NCBI RefSeq assembly: GCF_000801105.2
Contig: NC_079517.1
Span: 8,742,001 to 8,806,000 of the forward strand
Source of the DNA: Raphanus sativus
Lineage: Eukaryota; Streptophyta; Magnoliopsida; Brassicales; Brassicaceae
Direction: 5' to 3'
DNA: 64,000 nt
In this document: in pieces, positions 11,525-23,459 of the stretch
Numbering within the stretch: the first letter of the stretch is position 1
Layout of the letters: each line of letters starts with the position of its first letter
Translations under genes and position numbers: made by a program
Notes under the pieces: model-generated
Database searches by the model: none
The model's input: the letters and a program-made list of their open reading frames with translations, nothing else
Told to the model about the DNA's origin: nothing

Positions 11525-12936
11525 CTGCCTTAGTTTTGAGGCTTTTCATTCTCTTTGCACACTAATAACTCTGTTAATCTTATTTATTTATTGCGTTTTC
11601 TACCAATTTCTTAAACTGCCATTGTAAAACTAGATTCCCAACAGTGTTTTAAACTCGCCGTTTAAAACGTTACTAGTTATATATACGGTATACGTATCTA
11701 ATGGTACGAATACTGTTTATGAGAACCGCTATTATAATGGTTGTTTTCAACTTCGAAGTACACTTATGAGAAAGACCCACGACGGATAAAAACTTTTTTA
11801 ATTATTAAGTAGAATAAGATAAAAGTTGTAACGTTAGAGTCGAGAGCCATGCGAGAATCGAGTGGCTATTATATCATTTCATATAAAATCATATTCAAAG
11901 CTATTAGGAGCTGATGACAAAAAAAAACTATTAGGAGCTACCAAAAGAGCCACCAAAAGGATGGTCCCTGGTTTAACATTTCAATAAAATATCCAAATCG
12001 TTTACCATGTACGCTGTGCTAGATAGGCTGACCATAATTAGTTTGGGTGCAATTCTTGCTCTCTTAGATCATTTACATTTTATAATTACTACAAAACTAC
12101 CATTGTGTTAGTATTATATACTATTATGGAAATAAAAAATTCAGTGTCTACAGAAATATTATTTGATCCATTCGAAGAATTTACTAAAAGAAACACAAAA
12201 TAAAAAGATTCAACAACTTCTTATTCATTAATAGGATAGTCGTCCAACAAAAATGATACAGTACTACGATTACAATAACTATGTAATTTGCAAGCTATAA
12301 AGGCGATAGAGAGTTTAGCCTCGCTAATCTCATAGTTATGTGGAAAGTTTTGGTTTAATTGATATTGTATTTCGTGTGATTTTTTCGTGTTCAACCCTTA
12401 CTATTTACATGGGTCACGATTTAACCCTAATACACCTCTAAACAAACCATTAACATATATTCTCCTACTAAATCTCTGCAGTGCATGTCTTTTTTGCTAT
12501 ATGCTGAAACTCTTTAATGTTGGATCTTGAAACATAGACCCTTTACTAACTTTAAACATATACCCCTTAAATATGCTAGAAACGTAAAGTAATTTGTTGG
12601 CAGTAATAAAATAGAAAAAAAAAATAATTTGTTCTCAACAGCAAGATAGAAAATATACTGAAATGTTTAACATGTTATGTATTTACTCCACATGCTTGTA
12701 TATTCATGGTATTAGTCGGGTTCGTTCAAATTTTATCCATGAGATCTTAAAAAAAAAATTGGTTAAAACAGATAAGAGAGAATTAATTACTGTACTATTC
12801 AAACTGTTTAACCATATTACGATGGTCTAGTAATATGCAAGTTTTAGAATGCTAAGCAACATGAGTTTGAATTCCGCTATACCAGTACGTGACCATATGG
12901 ATTTGAGCTCATTTTTTAAGATACATTTGAATATAC
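11525..12936. other. Gene-free intergenic region
   Basis: No coding or RNA gene is seen. It contains the micro-insertion at 11901-11939. Confidence 0.4.
11901..11939 (+). repeat. Micro-insertion of a poly(A) tail with 12-bp direct repeat
   Basis: CTATTAGGAGCT (11901-11912) recurs at 11928-11939. The insert is GATGAC followed by nine A, the same tail as (in inverse) at 53831-53866. Confidence 0.75.
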
Positions 12937-14204
12937 GAAAAAATATGTCATTTAGATCATCAATTTTCAAATTTTGTTGAAATAAATTAGTAAATTTATG
13001 GTAAACATAAAATAATCAATTTTTGTTGATAAGTCATTTTAATCATAAATATTTGCTTACCATATAGTTTTTACTTTATCGTTAATCAACATTTATAGTT
13101 GAATAACAATATGCATAAAATGATTTTTAAAGTTTATGTTTTTCAGCACAAATATAAATCAATATTTTCCAAAAATTAAATATTGAAAATATATTTTTAA
13201 TAACATTAATAATAAAATTGTAAATAAGAAATAACTCAAATCAAAAGTATAAATTTTTTTCATTTTCTTAAAGTAAAAATTTATATAATTTTCATTTATA
13301 TTGTAAAACAATTAGTTAACATATTAATTGATTATTTTGTTATAAAATTATTATGAAGAACTTTTATAATTGTTCGTGATCAATTTTCCTAACTATTTAT
13401 ATAATATTATTTGGATTATGTTTGATAATTACTGTAAAAATAATTGTTAGTGAAATGTTAATTCAAATTTTTGTTCCCAAATGAAAAAGTTATCTAAAAC
13501 AAAATTTCTATAATATCTATAAATATGTTACAAGATTCTTTCTGCATTTTAGTGAAAATTAAGTTTCATCAAAAATTGTTAAGACCCAAAATGTTGCTAC
13601 ATCATTAGAATCACGAAAAATCTATATATATCATTAACTTTTATTCTAGTGAGAATCAAAAAATATATTAATATTTGCAAAAAAAATAAAAAATTTACAG
13701 TAAAATTATGAAACATAATCCAATTAAGAATATATGAATAGTTAAAATGACATAATTAACATAAATAATTATAAAAGTTCTTTATAATGATTTAACAAAT
13801 AAGTATTAAATAATGATATTAACTAACTATTTTAGAATATAAATGAAAATTACATAATTTTGTTTTGAAGAAAATAATGAAACATTATATTTTTATTTAT
13901 TAAATATTTATATTTATAAAATTTTATAGTTACTAAAAATTTATTCTAAAATTTAACTTCGAGATTTTGAAAAAAAATATTGATTTCTATTTTTGCCAAA
14001 AAAATCATCAACTCTAAAAATTATTTTATATATATTGTTAGTTAACTATAAATGTTGACTGACGATATGATCAAAATTATATGATCAATAAAAGTGTATT
14101 ATTAAAATAACCTGTTAATAAAAGTTAAATGTTTTTTGGTTTATATAAAAATCAAAACTTTATTTCAGCTAAATTTGAAAATTAGTTATTTAAATGATAT
14201 TTTC
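12937..14204. mobile_element. Large foldback element (arms of about 600 bp)
   Basis: The left half from GAAAAAATATGTCATTT is an imperfect reverse complement of the right half ending AAATGATATTTTC. Matching blocks include AATTTTCAAATTT / AAATTTGAAAATT, ATCAACATTTATAGTTGA / TAACTATAAATGTTGAC, and AGAACTTTTATAATTGTT / AATTATAAAAGTTCTT. The centre is near 13570. A transcript across it would fold into one long hairpin. It has no coding capacity and no clear target duplication. Confidence 0.65.
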
Positions 14205-15324
14205 ACAGCTGAATACTATCCGAAAAGAATGTCTATATGTAGACTGCATTTCTTTTCAAAGATTAGTATAGACTCTTTTATAGGTCCAGGGTATCCAAAC
14301 TAATAAAAAACTACTGAAATTGTTTGTGGGTCGTCATGTTTTAAATGATTAAATTATTGAATTTAGATAATTAGTTAATCAACGGCCGTCAAATAGGTTC
14401 AATTGGTACAAAAATCAATAACAATATGTATGGCCTCAACGGAAATGGTTACCATTTACTTCAACCCCGGAAACAACTTGACATCTAACCACTCCCCTTC
14501 TAACATCCCCTCATCGGCTCATCATTTATATTTTTTATTTTATTGCTTTCATTTGGGTTATTATGATTTTTCAAAAACATAATATCTCCGGATTGATTTG
14601 AAATCAAGTCCGTGTTTATAGACTGTAGGCGACCGATACTTGTGGCGATTAGAATAATCTTTGTATGTGAATGTGAGGGGGACAAATCCAGATCAGTAAT
14701 CAGGATGGATTAGTTTGTTTATTAATGAATTATTTTAATGTTTGAACTAAGAACCAATAGCTAAATAACCCTCAATGATTAAAGGTCAATGGGATCCACG
14801 TTAGGGTCAATAATGTAAATTTGCGTAAGTCTCCCGCAACGTTTCGAAAAGCAAAGTTGATATCCACCTATCTTTTTTACGGTTCACCTCTATATTTGAG
14901 TTTCAATGTTTTTCAGTCAGAACTATGTTTTATTGCATGAAAGGATCCACTTTGGTTCTCGTTTTTTTTTATAAAAGATATCACAAACCAAATATAGATT
15001 GTGAAGTTTAAAACATGTAGGTTTGTCTAGACACACTGCATATTATTATTTCAAAACAATTTTCTGTGTTATTGACTTATTGTTCGAATTGGATTTCAGA
15101 TATTGTATGCATATGGCTTTAATACGATTATGGTGAAACAAGAGAAGAGACTCTAAATATCTACATACGGTGGCACCTTATTCATTATAAACAATAAAAA
15201 TCTTTATATGTATTTACATGTTTCTTTTTACTTCTAGAATTGTAATTAGTTTTCAAAAAAAAATTGTAGTTATTCCGTATGTTAGTACATGGACTATGAA
15301 TGAATGATAAGATCGAGTTCAACA
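14205..15324. other. Intergenic region without recognised genes
   Basis: AT-rich. An imperfect tail-like duplication (AATTGTAATTAGT / AATTGTAGTTATT around TTTCAAAAAAA) lies near 15239-15275. Confidence 0.35.
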
Positions 15325-15340
15325 CGTTAAGATTAATGTT

Positions 15341-16102
15341 TTTTTTTTTCCTCTAGAAATATATTTTATTAAAGGTGCAAGGCCCAAAAGTAGGACCAAG
15401 TCCAAACCTTAACAAAGACCAAACTAGGTCTATTACAAACGAAATTTTTAGCCCGACATAGGGCATCCGAAACAACGGCCTTAAAGCCCAAATCCGAAAC
15501 AAAAGCTGCTTTCCAAAGCCACGCGTCCACTAGTTACCCCAGACCGTTCACGTGCGTCAATCCACCGAACACACCGGATACGCGTCAGCTATCAACCCTT
15601 CGTGATCCAAAGGCCAAGATTTACGCCGGAACTCACCGTCGGCAAACCACCGCGTCCATTTCGCCGCCAAAACTATTCCACCGGACAGCTACGTCGAACC
15701 TGTCCCGAGATCTCATCCGGATCCTAATATACCACTTGCGACTTGAACCACTCTCTTCTCTCGTTTCTTCACCACCGAGGCTCCATCGTCGGAGAGATTC
15801 AAACGAAGACCTCATCCGCCGTAGAAATAAAGCCAGACGCCAAAAAGACGAGCACTGAACCCAAAGAACCAAAACACGATGACCATCCTCGATCGTCATC
15901 AAACCCACATATCTTTTTCGAAAGTCGACGAGGCTCAGCTGAGGAAGCCGCCACCCTCCGAAGTCTAAAGCCGGCGACGACTGAGCTTTGGAAGCCTCAC
16001 CATCTCGGAAGCAAAATCGATCATAGAGATCGAGACCAAAAAACCATAGAACCGTTTCTAGACAAATATATACGAAAGGAGAAAGGTAAAAGAGACACGA
16101 AG
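15341..16102 (-). mobile_element. Poly(A) retroposon (Sadhu-like), minus orientation
   Basis: Flanked by the perfect 16-bp repeat CGTTAAGATTAATGTT (15325-15340, 16103-16118). Its 3' end on the minus strand is an A-run (T-run at 15341-15350) preceded by AATAAAATATATTTC, so it is a reverse-transcribed, polyadenylated transcript. The body is clearly GC-richer than its surroundings and carries open frames on both strands (15633-16184 minus, 15743-16108 plus) without known domains. The long minus frame begins outside the element and so is not a real gene. Size and structure resemble Sadhu retroposons of Brassicaceae. It could instead be an unidentified processed pseudogene. Confidence 0.7.
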
Positions 16103-16118
16103 CGTTAAGATTAATGTT

Positions 16119-17096
16119 AAAATGAAACAAGTTTGAAACTAAAACAAAATGCTTTTTTTTTTTTGCTGGACGGACAAAAACCAACTAATCACCACCGTCT
16201 TTATGCGCAGCTGTCAATACATATCCGTAATAAATTTCTTTCTTTTAACATGACAAGAAAAAAACAACTTTCTTTAACAGAAAAGGAAGAAGAAGATAAT
16301 TAGTTTTAAGAACTAGTCCTCAAGTTTCCCTTGTATATACCTTTTTGTGCCCACTTTTTCATCATTACAGAAACAATCCATGATGATAAACTCTTGATTT
16401 TAACTTCACATCCCCCATTTGCTCTCTTTCTTTTACTTTTCCTTTAATTAAAATTTCAAAAATGATTCCATTTATTTATTCATTTTAAAATCCAAAATTT
16501 AAGCACAAATAACTTTTATGCTATATTTATTACACTCAAATTTAGTTTATGACACGATAATAATAATACAAATCACTGTATTACAGATTATAAGTATACT
16601 ATTTATTAGTTTTAACACACTTTTCCAATCTATACTTATTAAACAATATATTATAATAATATTTTTTAAAATTATAGAAGTACTTTATTATATAACTAAT
16701 GAAATTGAAATATGTTTTTGTAAAATCAAAAGAAGATTATCACCTAAAATGTTCGCAATATATCTTTCTATATTTTAGTTAATTTGACTGTCTATTTATA
16801 TATATCAATGATCTCGAAAGAAGCCACTAAATCTAATTTATTATATAATTTTTTCACATTGATACCGTTCAATTTAATACAAATCATTAATGTATTACTT
16901 TTGCACACAGACACAGGGAAATACAAAAGGATCATAAGTATGATGATATTTGCTTATTGGTTTGTATAAGTTTAAAATATCAATCTTAATCACACATTAC
17001 AGTATAACTTTTCTATCACGGTAAGTAAATACAGGTTTATAAAGGAGAGAGAAATTATAAAGATTCCATTTTGGCTCAAACAAAAGAAAAGAATCA
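16119..17096. other. AT-rich intergenic DNA
   Basis: No gene is recognised. Open frames at 16518-16778 and 16784-16969 are low-complexity AT sequence. Confidence 0.4.
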
Positions 17097-17104
17097 ATAA
17101 AAGG

Positions 17105-18254
17105 CCCTGTTCTAAAACGCGGCCGCCTAGCCGCGTAATCGGCCGCTTTTACGTGATACGTGAGGTGACCGTGCCGTATAAGGCCAATCCGGTGGCATTC
17201 TACGGCAGTGCGATTTTATGCCGAGTAGAACGTAGAATTACATAACGCGCCCGAGTTACGTCTAAACGTGAATTCCTAAAAACGTAATTCTACGTGATCT
17301 CCCAAGTTGGCCCAACTTTTGTGGCCCATTCTCTCGCAGAGTTATTTGAAAAAAGTGTCTTTCTCTTCCAACAGAACACAATTGGTATCTGTCATAACCT
17401 ATAAACTCTGTTCTGTGATTTTTTTTATCAATCAAAAGTAATCAAGAGCAAATAAATGGTTCCAAGCTTCTTTAGGTTGTTTGCGAAGCTTCATGAGGTT
17501 GTTAGCGAAGCTTCTTATATGCGTAGAGACTTTCTTAGTTAATTAGTGAAGGTTGGTATTAGTTTAGGTGTTTAGCGAATTTGTTTAGAGAAAAATGTGT
17601 TGAATTATACAAAGTTTTCTTTAAGTGTCGAAGTGCTGTATTTGTAGATCTTGTTTTCTGAATATATTTATAGGTGTCATTTGCTGAGTATATTTAGGTG
17701 TCTATTGCGGAGAATGCAAATAAAAATATTTTTGCCTCTTAAAATCTGATACCTAAAGTTTATAATAATAATATGTAGTTTATACACCTTTCTTGTTCAA
17801 ACGATTTGAGAACGTTATATTCTTCTCTTTTTAAATCAAACAATTATGCTTTACCATCATATCTAGAAGAGAGTATAAATTGATATGTTGATGTTTCAGG
17901 TTATGATAGAATGGATAGTAATCCAGAGTGATTATATATTTTGCAGATCACTAAAGAAGAATATGATTAGAAGATACAAGCCTAGCTATTGTTTGTTCTT
18001 TCTCATGATTAAAAGCATGTATTTTTGTGATTTTTGTGAGTAAATTAGTTTTTGTGTGTTTGTATTAGATGTAAAATAAGAAACAGCAATTATAATAAAT
18101 GATCTAACTTGTATTTGGTGAATCATTTGAATGTTCTAGATTTAAATTTACTAAAAATTACTCCCCGCGTACTCCCCGAGTTTATCCCGATTTTTAAGTA
18201 ACTCGCTAGGCTTCGGGTTGCCGCACGGATAGCGCCTAGCGCGATTCCGAACAG
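17105..18254. mobile_element. Non-autonomous hAT-like element upstream of DF1
   Basis: The left end CCCTGTTCTAAAACGCGGCC is matched by the right end, which reads CTGTTCGGAATCGCGCTAGG on the minus strand. The flanking octamers are ATAAAAGG (17097-17104) and GTAAAAGG (18255-18262), 7 of 8 identical. Both ends are GC-rich and the core is AT-rich. The 22-bp motif around AGGTTGTTNGCGAAGCTTC is repeated near 17475-17515. It ends 376 bp before the DF1 start codon. Confidence 0.65.
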
Positions 18255-18262
18255 GTAAAAGG

Positions 18263-18630
18263 TGATAAAATAAAATAGGTAAAAGAGAGAGAAAAATATA
18301 TAAATATTTATAGAATGGCTCCTTGAGATTTACAAGCAGATCCATCAGCAGAAATTTAAAAATAAAATAAAATATAAAAAATTAACTTTTAAGTTTTAAG
18401 TATTTACAAAACTCTTAAACTCCATAAAACCCTGGGCCTAGAGATTACACCACTCTTCTTCCTCATGTAAACTCTCTCTCTCTCTCTCTGTTCCATTCTT
18501 TTCCCTTCCTTCTATGCATTTTAATTTTTCCCTTTTTTTAATTTTATTTTTTTCATTTCTGTAACTTCTCGTCAAAGACAGCTCGGGGGAAAATAGAAAA
18601 TAAGTTAATAAATCAAAAACCCTTTTAACG
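18263..18630 (+). promoter_or_regulatory. Presumed proximal promoter and 5' leader of DF1
   Basis: TATAAATATTTATAG lies near 18298-18312, and a CT-rich run of about 20 bp (18470-18490) is typical of plant 5' leaders. The transcription start was not determined. Confidence 0.4.
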
Positions 18631-20771
18631 ATGGAGTTTGGTGGTGTTACTACAACCACATCCGCAGCAACCGCAGAGGCGCCGCCACCGCCACAATCGA
18701 ACGATGCGGCCGCTACAGAAGCTGCGGCAGCTGCAGCGACAGTTGGAGCTTTTGAGGTGTCGGAGGAGATGAACGACCGTGGGTTCGGCGGAAACCGATG
18801 GCCGCGGCAGGAAACGGTGGCGCTGCTGAAAATACGATCTGACATGGGTTTAGCGTTTCGAGACGCTAGCGCTAAAGGTCCCTTGTGGGAAGAGGTTTCC
18901 AGGTGCGTTTCCAAGTCGCCGATTTTTATTACAAAGCTTGTGTCTTTTTGAAAACTAAAGATCTGGTTTTTTTTTTGAGTTAACTTAACTGTCCCCAGAT
19001 TCAGTTTTTTGTTCAGCGAAATCTCGTAAAGATGTCTTTTTTCCCCCTTTAATAATCCAATGAGATTTCTGAAATTTATCTTTGTGAGATTCAGATTCGG
19101 ACAGGACAGTTCTTGAAGTGTGTCTAATCAAATTTTCAAAAACTTTTTTAATTAAGTGTTAGTTTAGATAAAATAAGTTGGGTCATGTTTTATTCATGAG
19201 ATTGAAGACAAGAAGAACTCACTCAAACTCAAACTCATGCTGTTATGATTGATCCACTTTCTCATTTTTACTGAAATTATTATTTACCATTATTCAGACA
19301 AACTAAATTCGTGTCTTTTTCATGAACAATTCATACAAATTACTGAATTGTTTTTTTTTTAATTTTTTTAATCAGGAAAATGGGGGAACTTGGTTACACA
19401 AGAAACGCAAAGAAATGCAAAGAGAAATTCGAAAACGTTTACAAATACCACAAACGAACCAAAGAAGGTCGTACCGGTAAATCCGAAGGCAAAACTTATC
19501 GCTTCTTTGATCAATTAGAAGCTCTCGAATCTCATCAACATCAACAACAACAACATCAACCGCTTCAACCGCAACCACCTCTACGATCGCACAACAACAA
19601 CAGCTCAATGTTCTCCACTCCTCCTCCGGTAACTGCTATTATTCCCCCGACAACTACACCTTCGTTTCCAAACATCTCCGGAGACTTCCTCTCGGAGGAT
19701 AATTCGACATCTTCTTCCTCTTCTTACTCCACTTCCTCCGACGCCGACATTGGCGGGAGGAATAAGAAGAAGAGGAAGAGGAAGTGGAAGGAGTTTTTCG
19801 AGAGGTTGATGAAACAGGTTGTTGATAAGCAAGAGGAGCTTCAGCGTCAGTTCCTGGAAGCCGTCGAGAAGCGTGAGCGCGAGAGAATGGTCAGAGAAGA
19901 GTCTTGGAGAGCTCAAGAGATGGCTCGCGTCAACCGCGAGCACGAGATCTTAGCTCAAGAACGCTCCATGTCCGCGGCTAAAGACGCCGCGGTCATGGCG
20001 TTTCTCCAGAAGTTTTCAGAGAAACCAAGTCAATCAACCGCGCCACCGCAACCTCAACCGCAAACGCAGGTTAATAACAACAACAATCAAACGCCTCAAC
20101 CGCCCCAACCGCCTCAACCGCCGCCTCCGGTTCCGCAGCCAGTGGTGGTACAAACCTTAGACATTGTGAAAACAGACAATGGTGAGCAGAACATGACCAC
20201 TCCGGTGTCTGCTTCCGGGGTGAGCTCGTCGCGGTGGCCGAAAGTGGAGATAGAGGCGTTGATAAAGCTGAGGACGAATCTTGATTCCAAGTATCTAGAG
20301 AACGGACCGAAAGGACCGTTGTGGGAAGAGATATCGGCGGGAATGAGAAGGTTAGGATTCAACAGGAACTCAAAGAGATGCAAAGAGAAGTGGGAGAACA
20401 TAAACAAATACTTCAAGAAAGTCAAAGAGAGCAACAAGAAACGGCCTCAAGACTCCAAGACTTGTCCTTACTTCCACCAGCTTGATGCTTTGTATAGAGA
20501 GAGGAACAAATACAACAACAGCTTGGCATCTTCTTCCTCAACTAAACCGGATAATTCGGCTCCTTTGATGGTCCAACCGGAGCAGCAATGGCCTCCTCCT
20601 GCAACGGTGGCTCATCCTCCTCCTGCTCAGCCGTTGGATCAGAACTTTGATGATGATGAAGGTACAGATGAAGAAGAAGACTACGACGATGAGGAAGAGG
20701 AGGAAGAGAATGGAGAAGAAGAGTTTGAGCTAGTGCCAAGCAATGATAACAAGACGACGAATAATGTGTGA
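18631..20771 (+). CDS. DF1: Trihelix transcription factor DF1 (GT-2 family)
   Basis: Two exons, 18631-18902 and 19376-20771, encode 555 residues; the intron splits an Arg codon (AG|G). The protein has two trihelix DNA-binding domains. The N-terminal one is at about residues 55-125 (NRWPRQETVALLKIRSDM, then LGYTRNAKKCKEKFENVYKY). The C-terminal one is at about 375-450 (SRWPKVEIEALIKLRTNL, then KRCKEKWENINKYFKKVKES). Between them is a conserved basic/coiled helix at about 222-305 (FFERLMKQVVDKQEELQRQF). Gln/Pro-rich linkers and an acidic C-terminus (EEEEEENGEEE) flank these. The N-terminus shares AFEVSEEMNDRGFGGNRWPR with Arabidopsis DF1 (At1g76880), which settles the paralogue. GT-2 factors bind GT elements in the nucleus; DF1 acts in root-hair and seed-mucilage regulation in Arabidopsis. 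A tail-to-tail neighbour, GT2, has the same intron position. Confidence 0.93.
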
Positions 20772-21777
20772 TGTGAGGATAGTGGTTCGGGTTCGAACCG
20801 GATTGGTGGTGAAAGATTAGTAAATCTTTGTTTTTAAGTTTTGATACAGAAGATGAGAATTTAAATATTGGATGGGGGTGCTTTTTTTCTTCTTATCTTT
20901 GTTTTTTAAGTTATACTGAGAAAAGGTTACTAAGAGAGTAAGTTGAAAAATAAAATAAATGTGATTTAACTATTTTTTTCAACAAACAATGTTAAGATAG
21001 GTGGGGGGACAGGGTGAGATTTTGATAAGCAAAATAAGAAAAACTGTAACTTGTTTTTTTTTAAACCTTAAAATGATGATGTGTAGTAGTATATTTTTTT
21101 TTTACATGTTATTGTTATTGTTTTGCTCTGCATTATTAAATTAAAAAGAAGTAATTATAATTTATAAGTAATACTTTTCAGTGACGGTTACCTTGGTAAA
21201 TAAATACAAAAAACTTTATATTAGTTTAAGAGAACAAATATATAAAATAAAAAAGAAGATGCCAAGTTCACATGCACATAATGAGAGAGAGCGTGGGGTT
21301 TGGGGTCCACGTGGAAAAAGGAATCTTATTACTCTTCCATCTCCTTCTTTGTCTTCTTCTCTTCGTTGCCCTAAAACGCAAGACTCTCTTTCTGTAAGGG
21401 TAGTTTCGTAAATTCTAGTTTCTAACACACGTGACAGATCCAACGATGTTTATACGAAACTCTTATTTGAGACGATGATTAATGTATAAGTCCTATCGAC
21501 ACATGTTTGGTCGCATTTCTAGATCTGTATTTACCAAAACTTGATGTATCTACCAATGATCGTGACTCGTGGTGTTTGGTGTATACTTTACTGAAGTACA
21601 CAAACACTCTCTCGTGGAGTCTTAATTAGGGATTAACACATTGTGGCTTTGATTGTGTTAAATAGAGGTTTAAAGATTTAAGTCATCATCTGACCAAATG
21701 ACTGATAACTTGATCGAGATGTGTTCGGTTAATGAACACTCAACATGTTATAAAGTACTACTTTGAACATGTTAACA
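20772..21777. other. 3' flank of DF1
   Basis: No gene is recognised. Short frames at 21181-21443 lie in a locally GC-richer stretch but have no known domain. Confidence 0.4.
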
Positions 21778-21787
21778 ATGAGATCTC

Positions 21788-21987
21788 AATAAATATTTAA
21801 ACCGGGGTTTCTAACTCAGTTGGTAAAGGGTTTACAGCTGTGAGTTTCGTCACCTGGGTTCGAATCCCGGCCACTGGGGAATTAACATTTCGGCATCGCC
21901 AGGGACAGAGGACCGACATGTGGCGACACGTGACTAGTCTGGACCACTTCTGTGGGGCCAGGATACCTCTGTATAATTCAAAAAAAA
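21788..21987 (+). mobile_element. SINE with target-site duplication
   Basis: Flanked by the perfect 10-bp repeat AATGAGATCT (21778-21787, 21988-21997). The A box CTAACTCAGTTGGTA and B box GGTTCGAATCCC are excellent tRNA-type promoters, and the 3' end is ATAATTC plus an A-run. It could be mistaken for a tRNA gene, but there is no cloverleaf, and the body continues well past the tRNA-like head. Confidence 0.85.
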
Positions 21988-23414
21988 AATGAGATCTTTA
22001 CTTAATTAGGTTGTACGTTAAGTAATATATGGTCTAGTTACTTGAAGATTACAGAACTAAGATGCTGCTAACTAATCATGATGGGTTAGTCCAGTTCATA
22101 TCATATATCTAGCTGTCAATGAATGGATTTTTTTCTATTATATTTATATATTTGCAAACAATAGATACCTTTTCATCACTTGTTCAGAATAATCACTGAA
22201 TCCAATGAGTAAAAAGTCCCTTACTGCCATTAGCAATGTTTACGAGATAGCAATCATGATTGAATTGCAGCGAGAGATATCAAACCATGAGTTATTTAAC
22301 TAATATATAAACTTCCCTATCTTTGGATTACCACAAGTTATGAAAAAAAATCTGTCAAGAAGTTGGTAAGTGGTAATATAGCTAGCCCTTATCTTAACTT
22401 TCAATGTAGGCGTTCGAACCAAAGCAACTTGCAAATGACATGAGGAATTTGTCAACAAGTTGGTTAGTTCCATATAAATTTAAAAACCTATCGAAATTTT
22501 CTCATACAAAATCATCTTAGTATTTTACTAATCACTCTCTCTATTACATTTAAACATATTTTTTTAAAAAATCACACATATTATAAAAATTGTTTAATAT
22601 CTGTAGGAAACAATTTGACAATATGTATTTAAATCAACTATGAAATTTAAATTATAGTTATTTAATATTGAACTTGCCGTGATTTATAAATGCGTGTTAA
22701 AAATAAGTTCTTAATATTGAACTGAATATTAAATCCCTAAAACAACACACTTAAAAAACAAGTTTTTGAACGATACATAGTTTGAACATACACGGAAACA
22801 CTATCATTTTTTTACATTTGTTTATGACTCGTTATAACCTTGATACGAATCTACAGTCTCTTGTCCAACCTTCGGAGAAAGGATCACTCCCATTTCACTG
22901 CAGTTGTAATTTATTGTTCATCGATCTCTAACATTATATTATGTGACTAATGCGAGTCCACTTTAATTTGTTTGGTGTGTGTTATTGTTTATTTGGATTG
23001 GATAACAAACGCATATTATTCTGCCTACGTTTTCTTTTTCTGTGAAAGTATAATCTTCTCATTCTCTCACCGCATAAGCACGTCTCGGTTTGTACGGTTG
23101 AATTAAAACTATCTCATTAATTTAATTCGAAATTCGGAGTTCAAAAATGATTAAACAAGGCAATAAGTAGATTTTAAAGTACACGAAAAGAATCCGTTGA
23201 AAAATATAATGTTCGTATTTACTAATTCGTAGTAATGAAAACTACAGTCAACGATATTGAAAGTTGCAGTATGAAATATTTGTACGTCCAGAAATTTCTA
23301 TATGTTCATTGGATGTTATTTTGAAAGTAATGAGATATTTTTGATTGGTTTTCAATTTTGTGAGGGTAGTAATTCACCTATCGACCAATACTCACTACTC
23401 ACACTAGTATCAAT

Positions 23415-23459
23415 GTCTACATAGAGTTCTTTCTCAAAAAAAAAAGTCTACATAGAGTT
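23415..23459 (+). repeat. Micro-insertion of a poly(A) tail with 14-bp direct repeat
   Basis: GTCTACATAGAGTT (23415-23428) recurs at 23446-23459. The insert is CTTTCTC plus ten A. Confidence 0.75.

Noticed and set aside
15633..16184. 183-codon minus-strand open frame as a gene
   Set aside because: It starts outside the retroposon and crosses its border and target duplication, has no known domain, and overlaps an open frame on the other strand.
19605..19943. Leu-rich frame antisense to DF1
   Set aside because: Shadow of the coding strand; no independent start context or domain.
21803..21880. Sequence resembling a tRNA gene (strong A and B boxes)
   Set aside because: No cloverleaf with a paired acceptor stem. 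It is the head of a SINE with A-tail and 10-bp target duplication.
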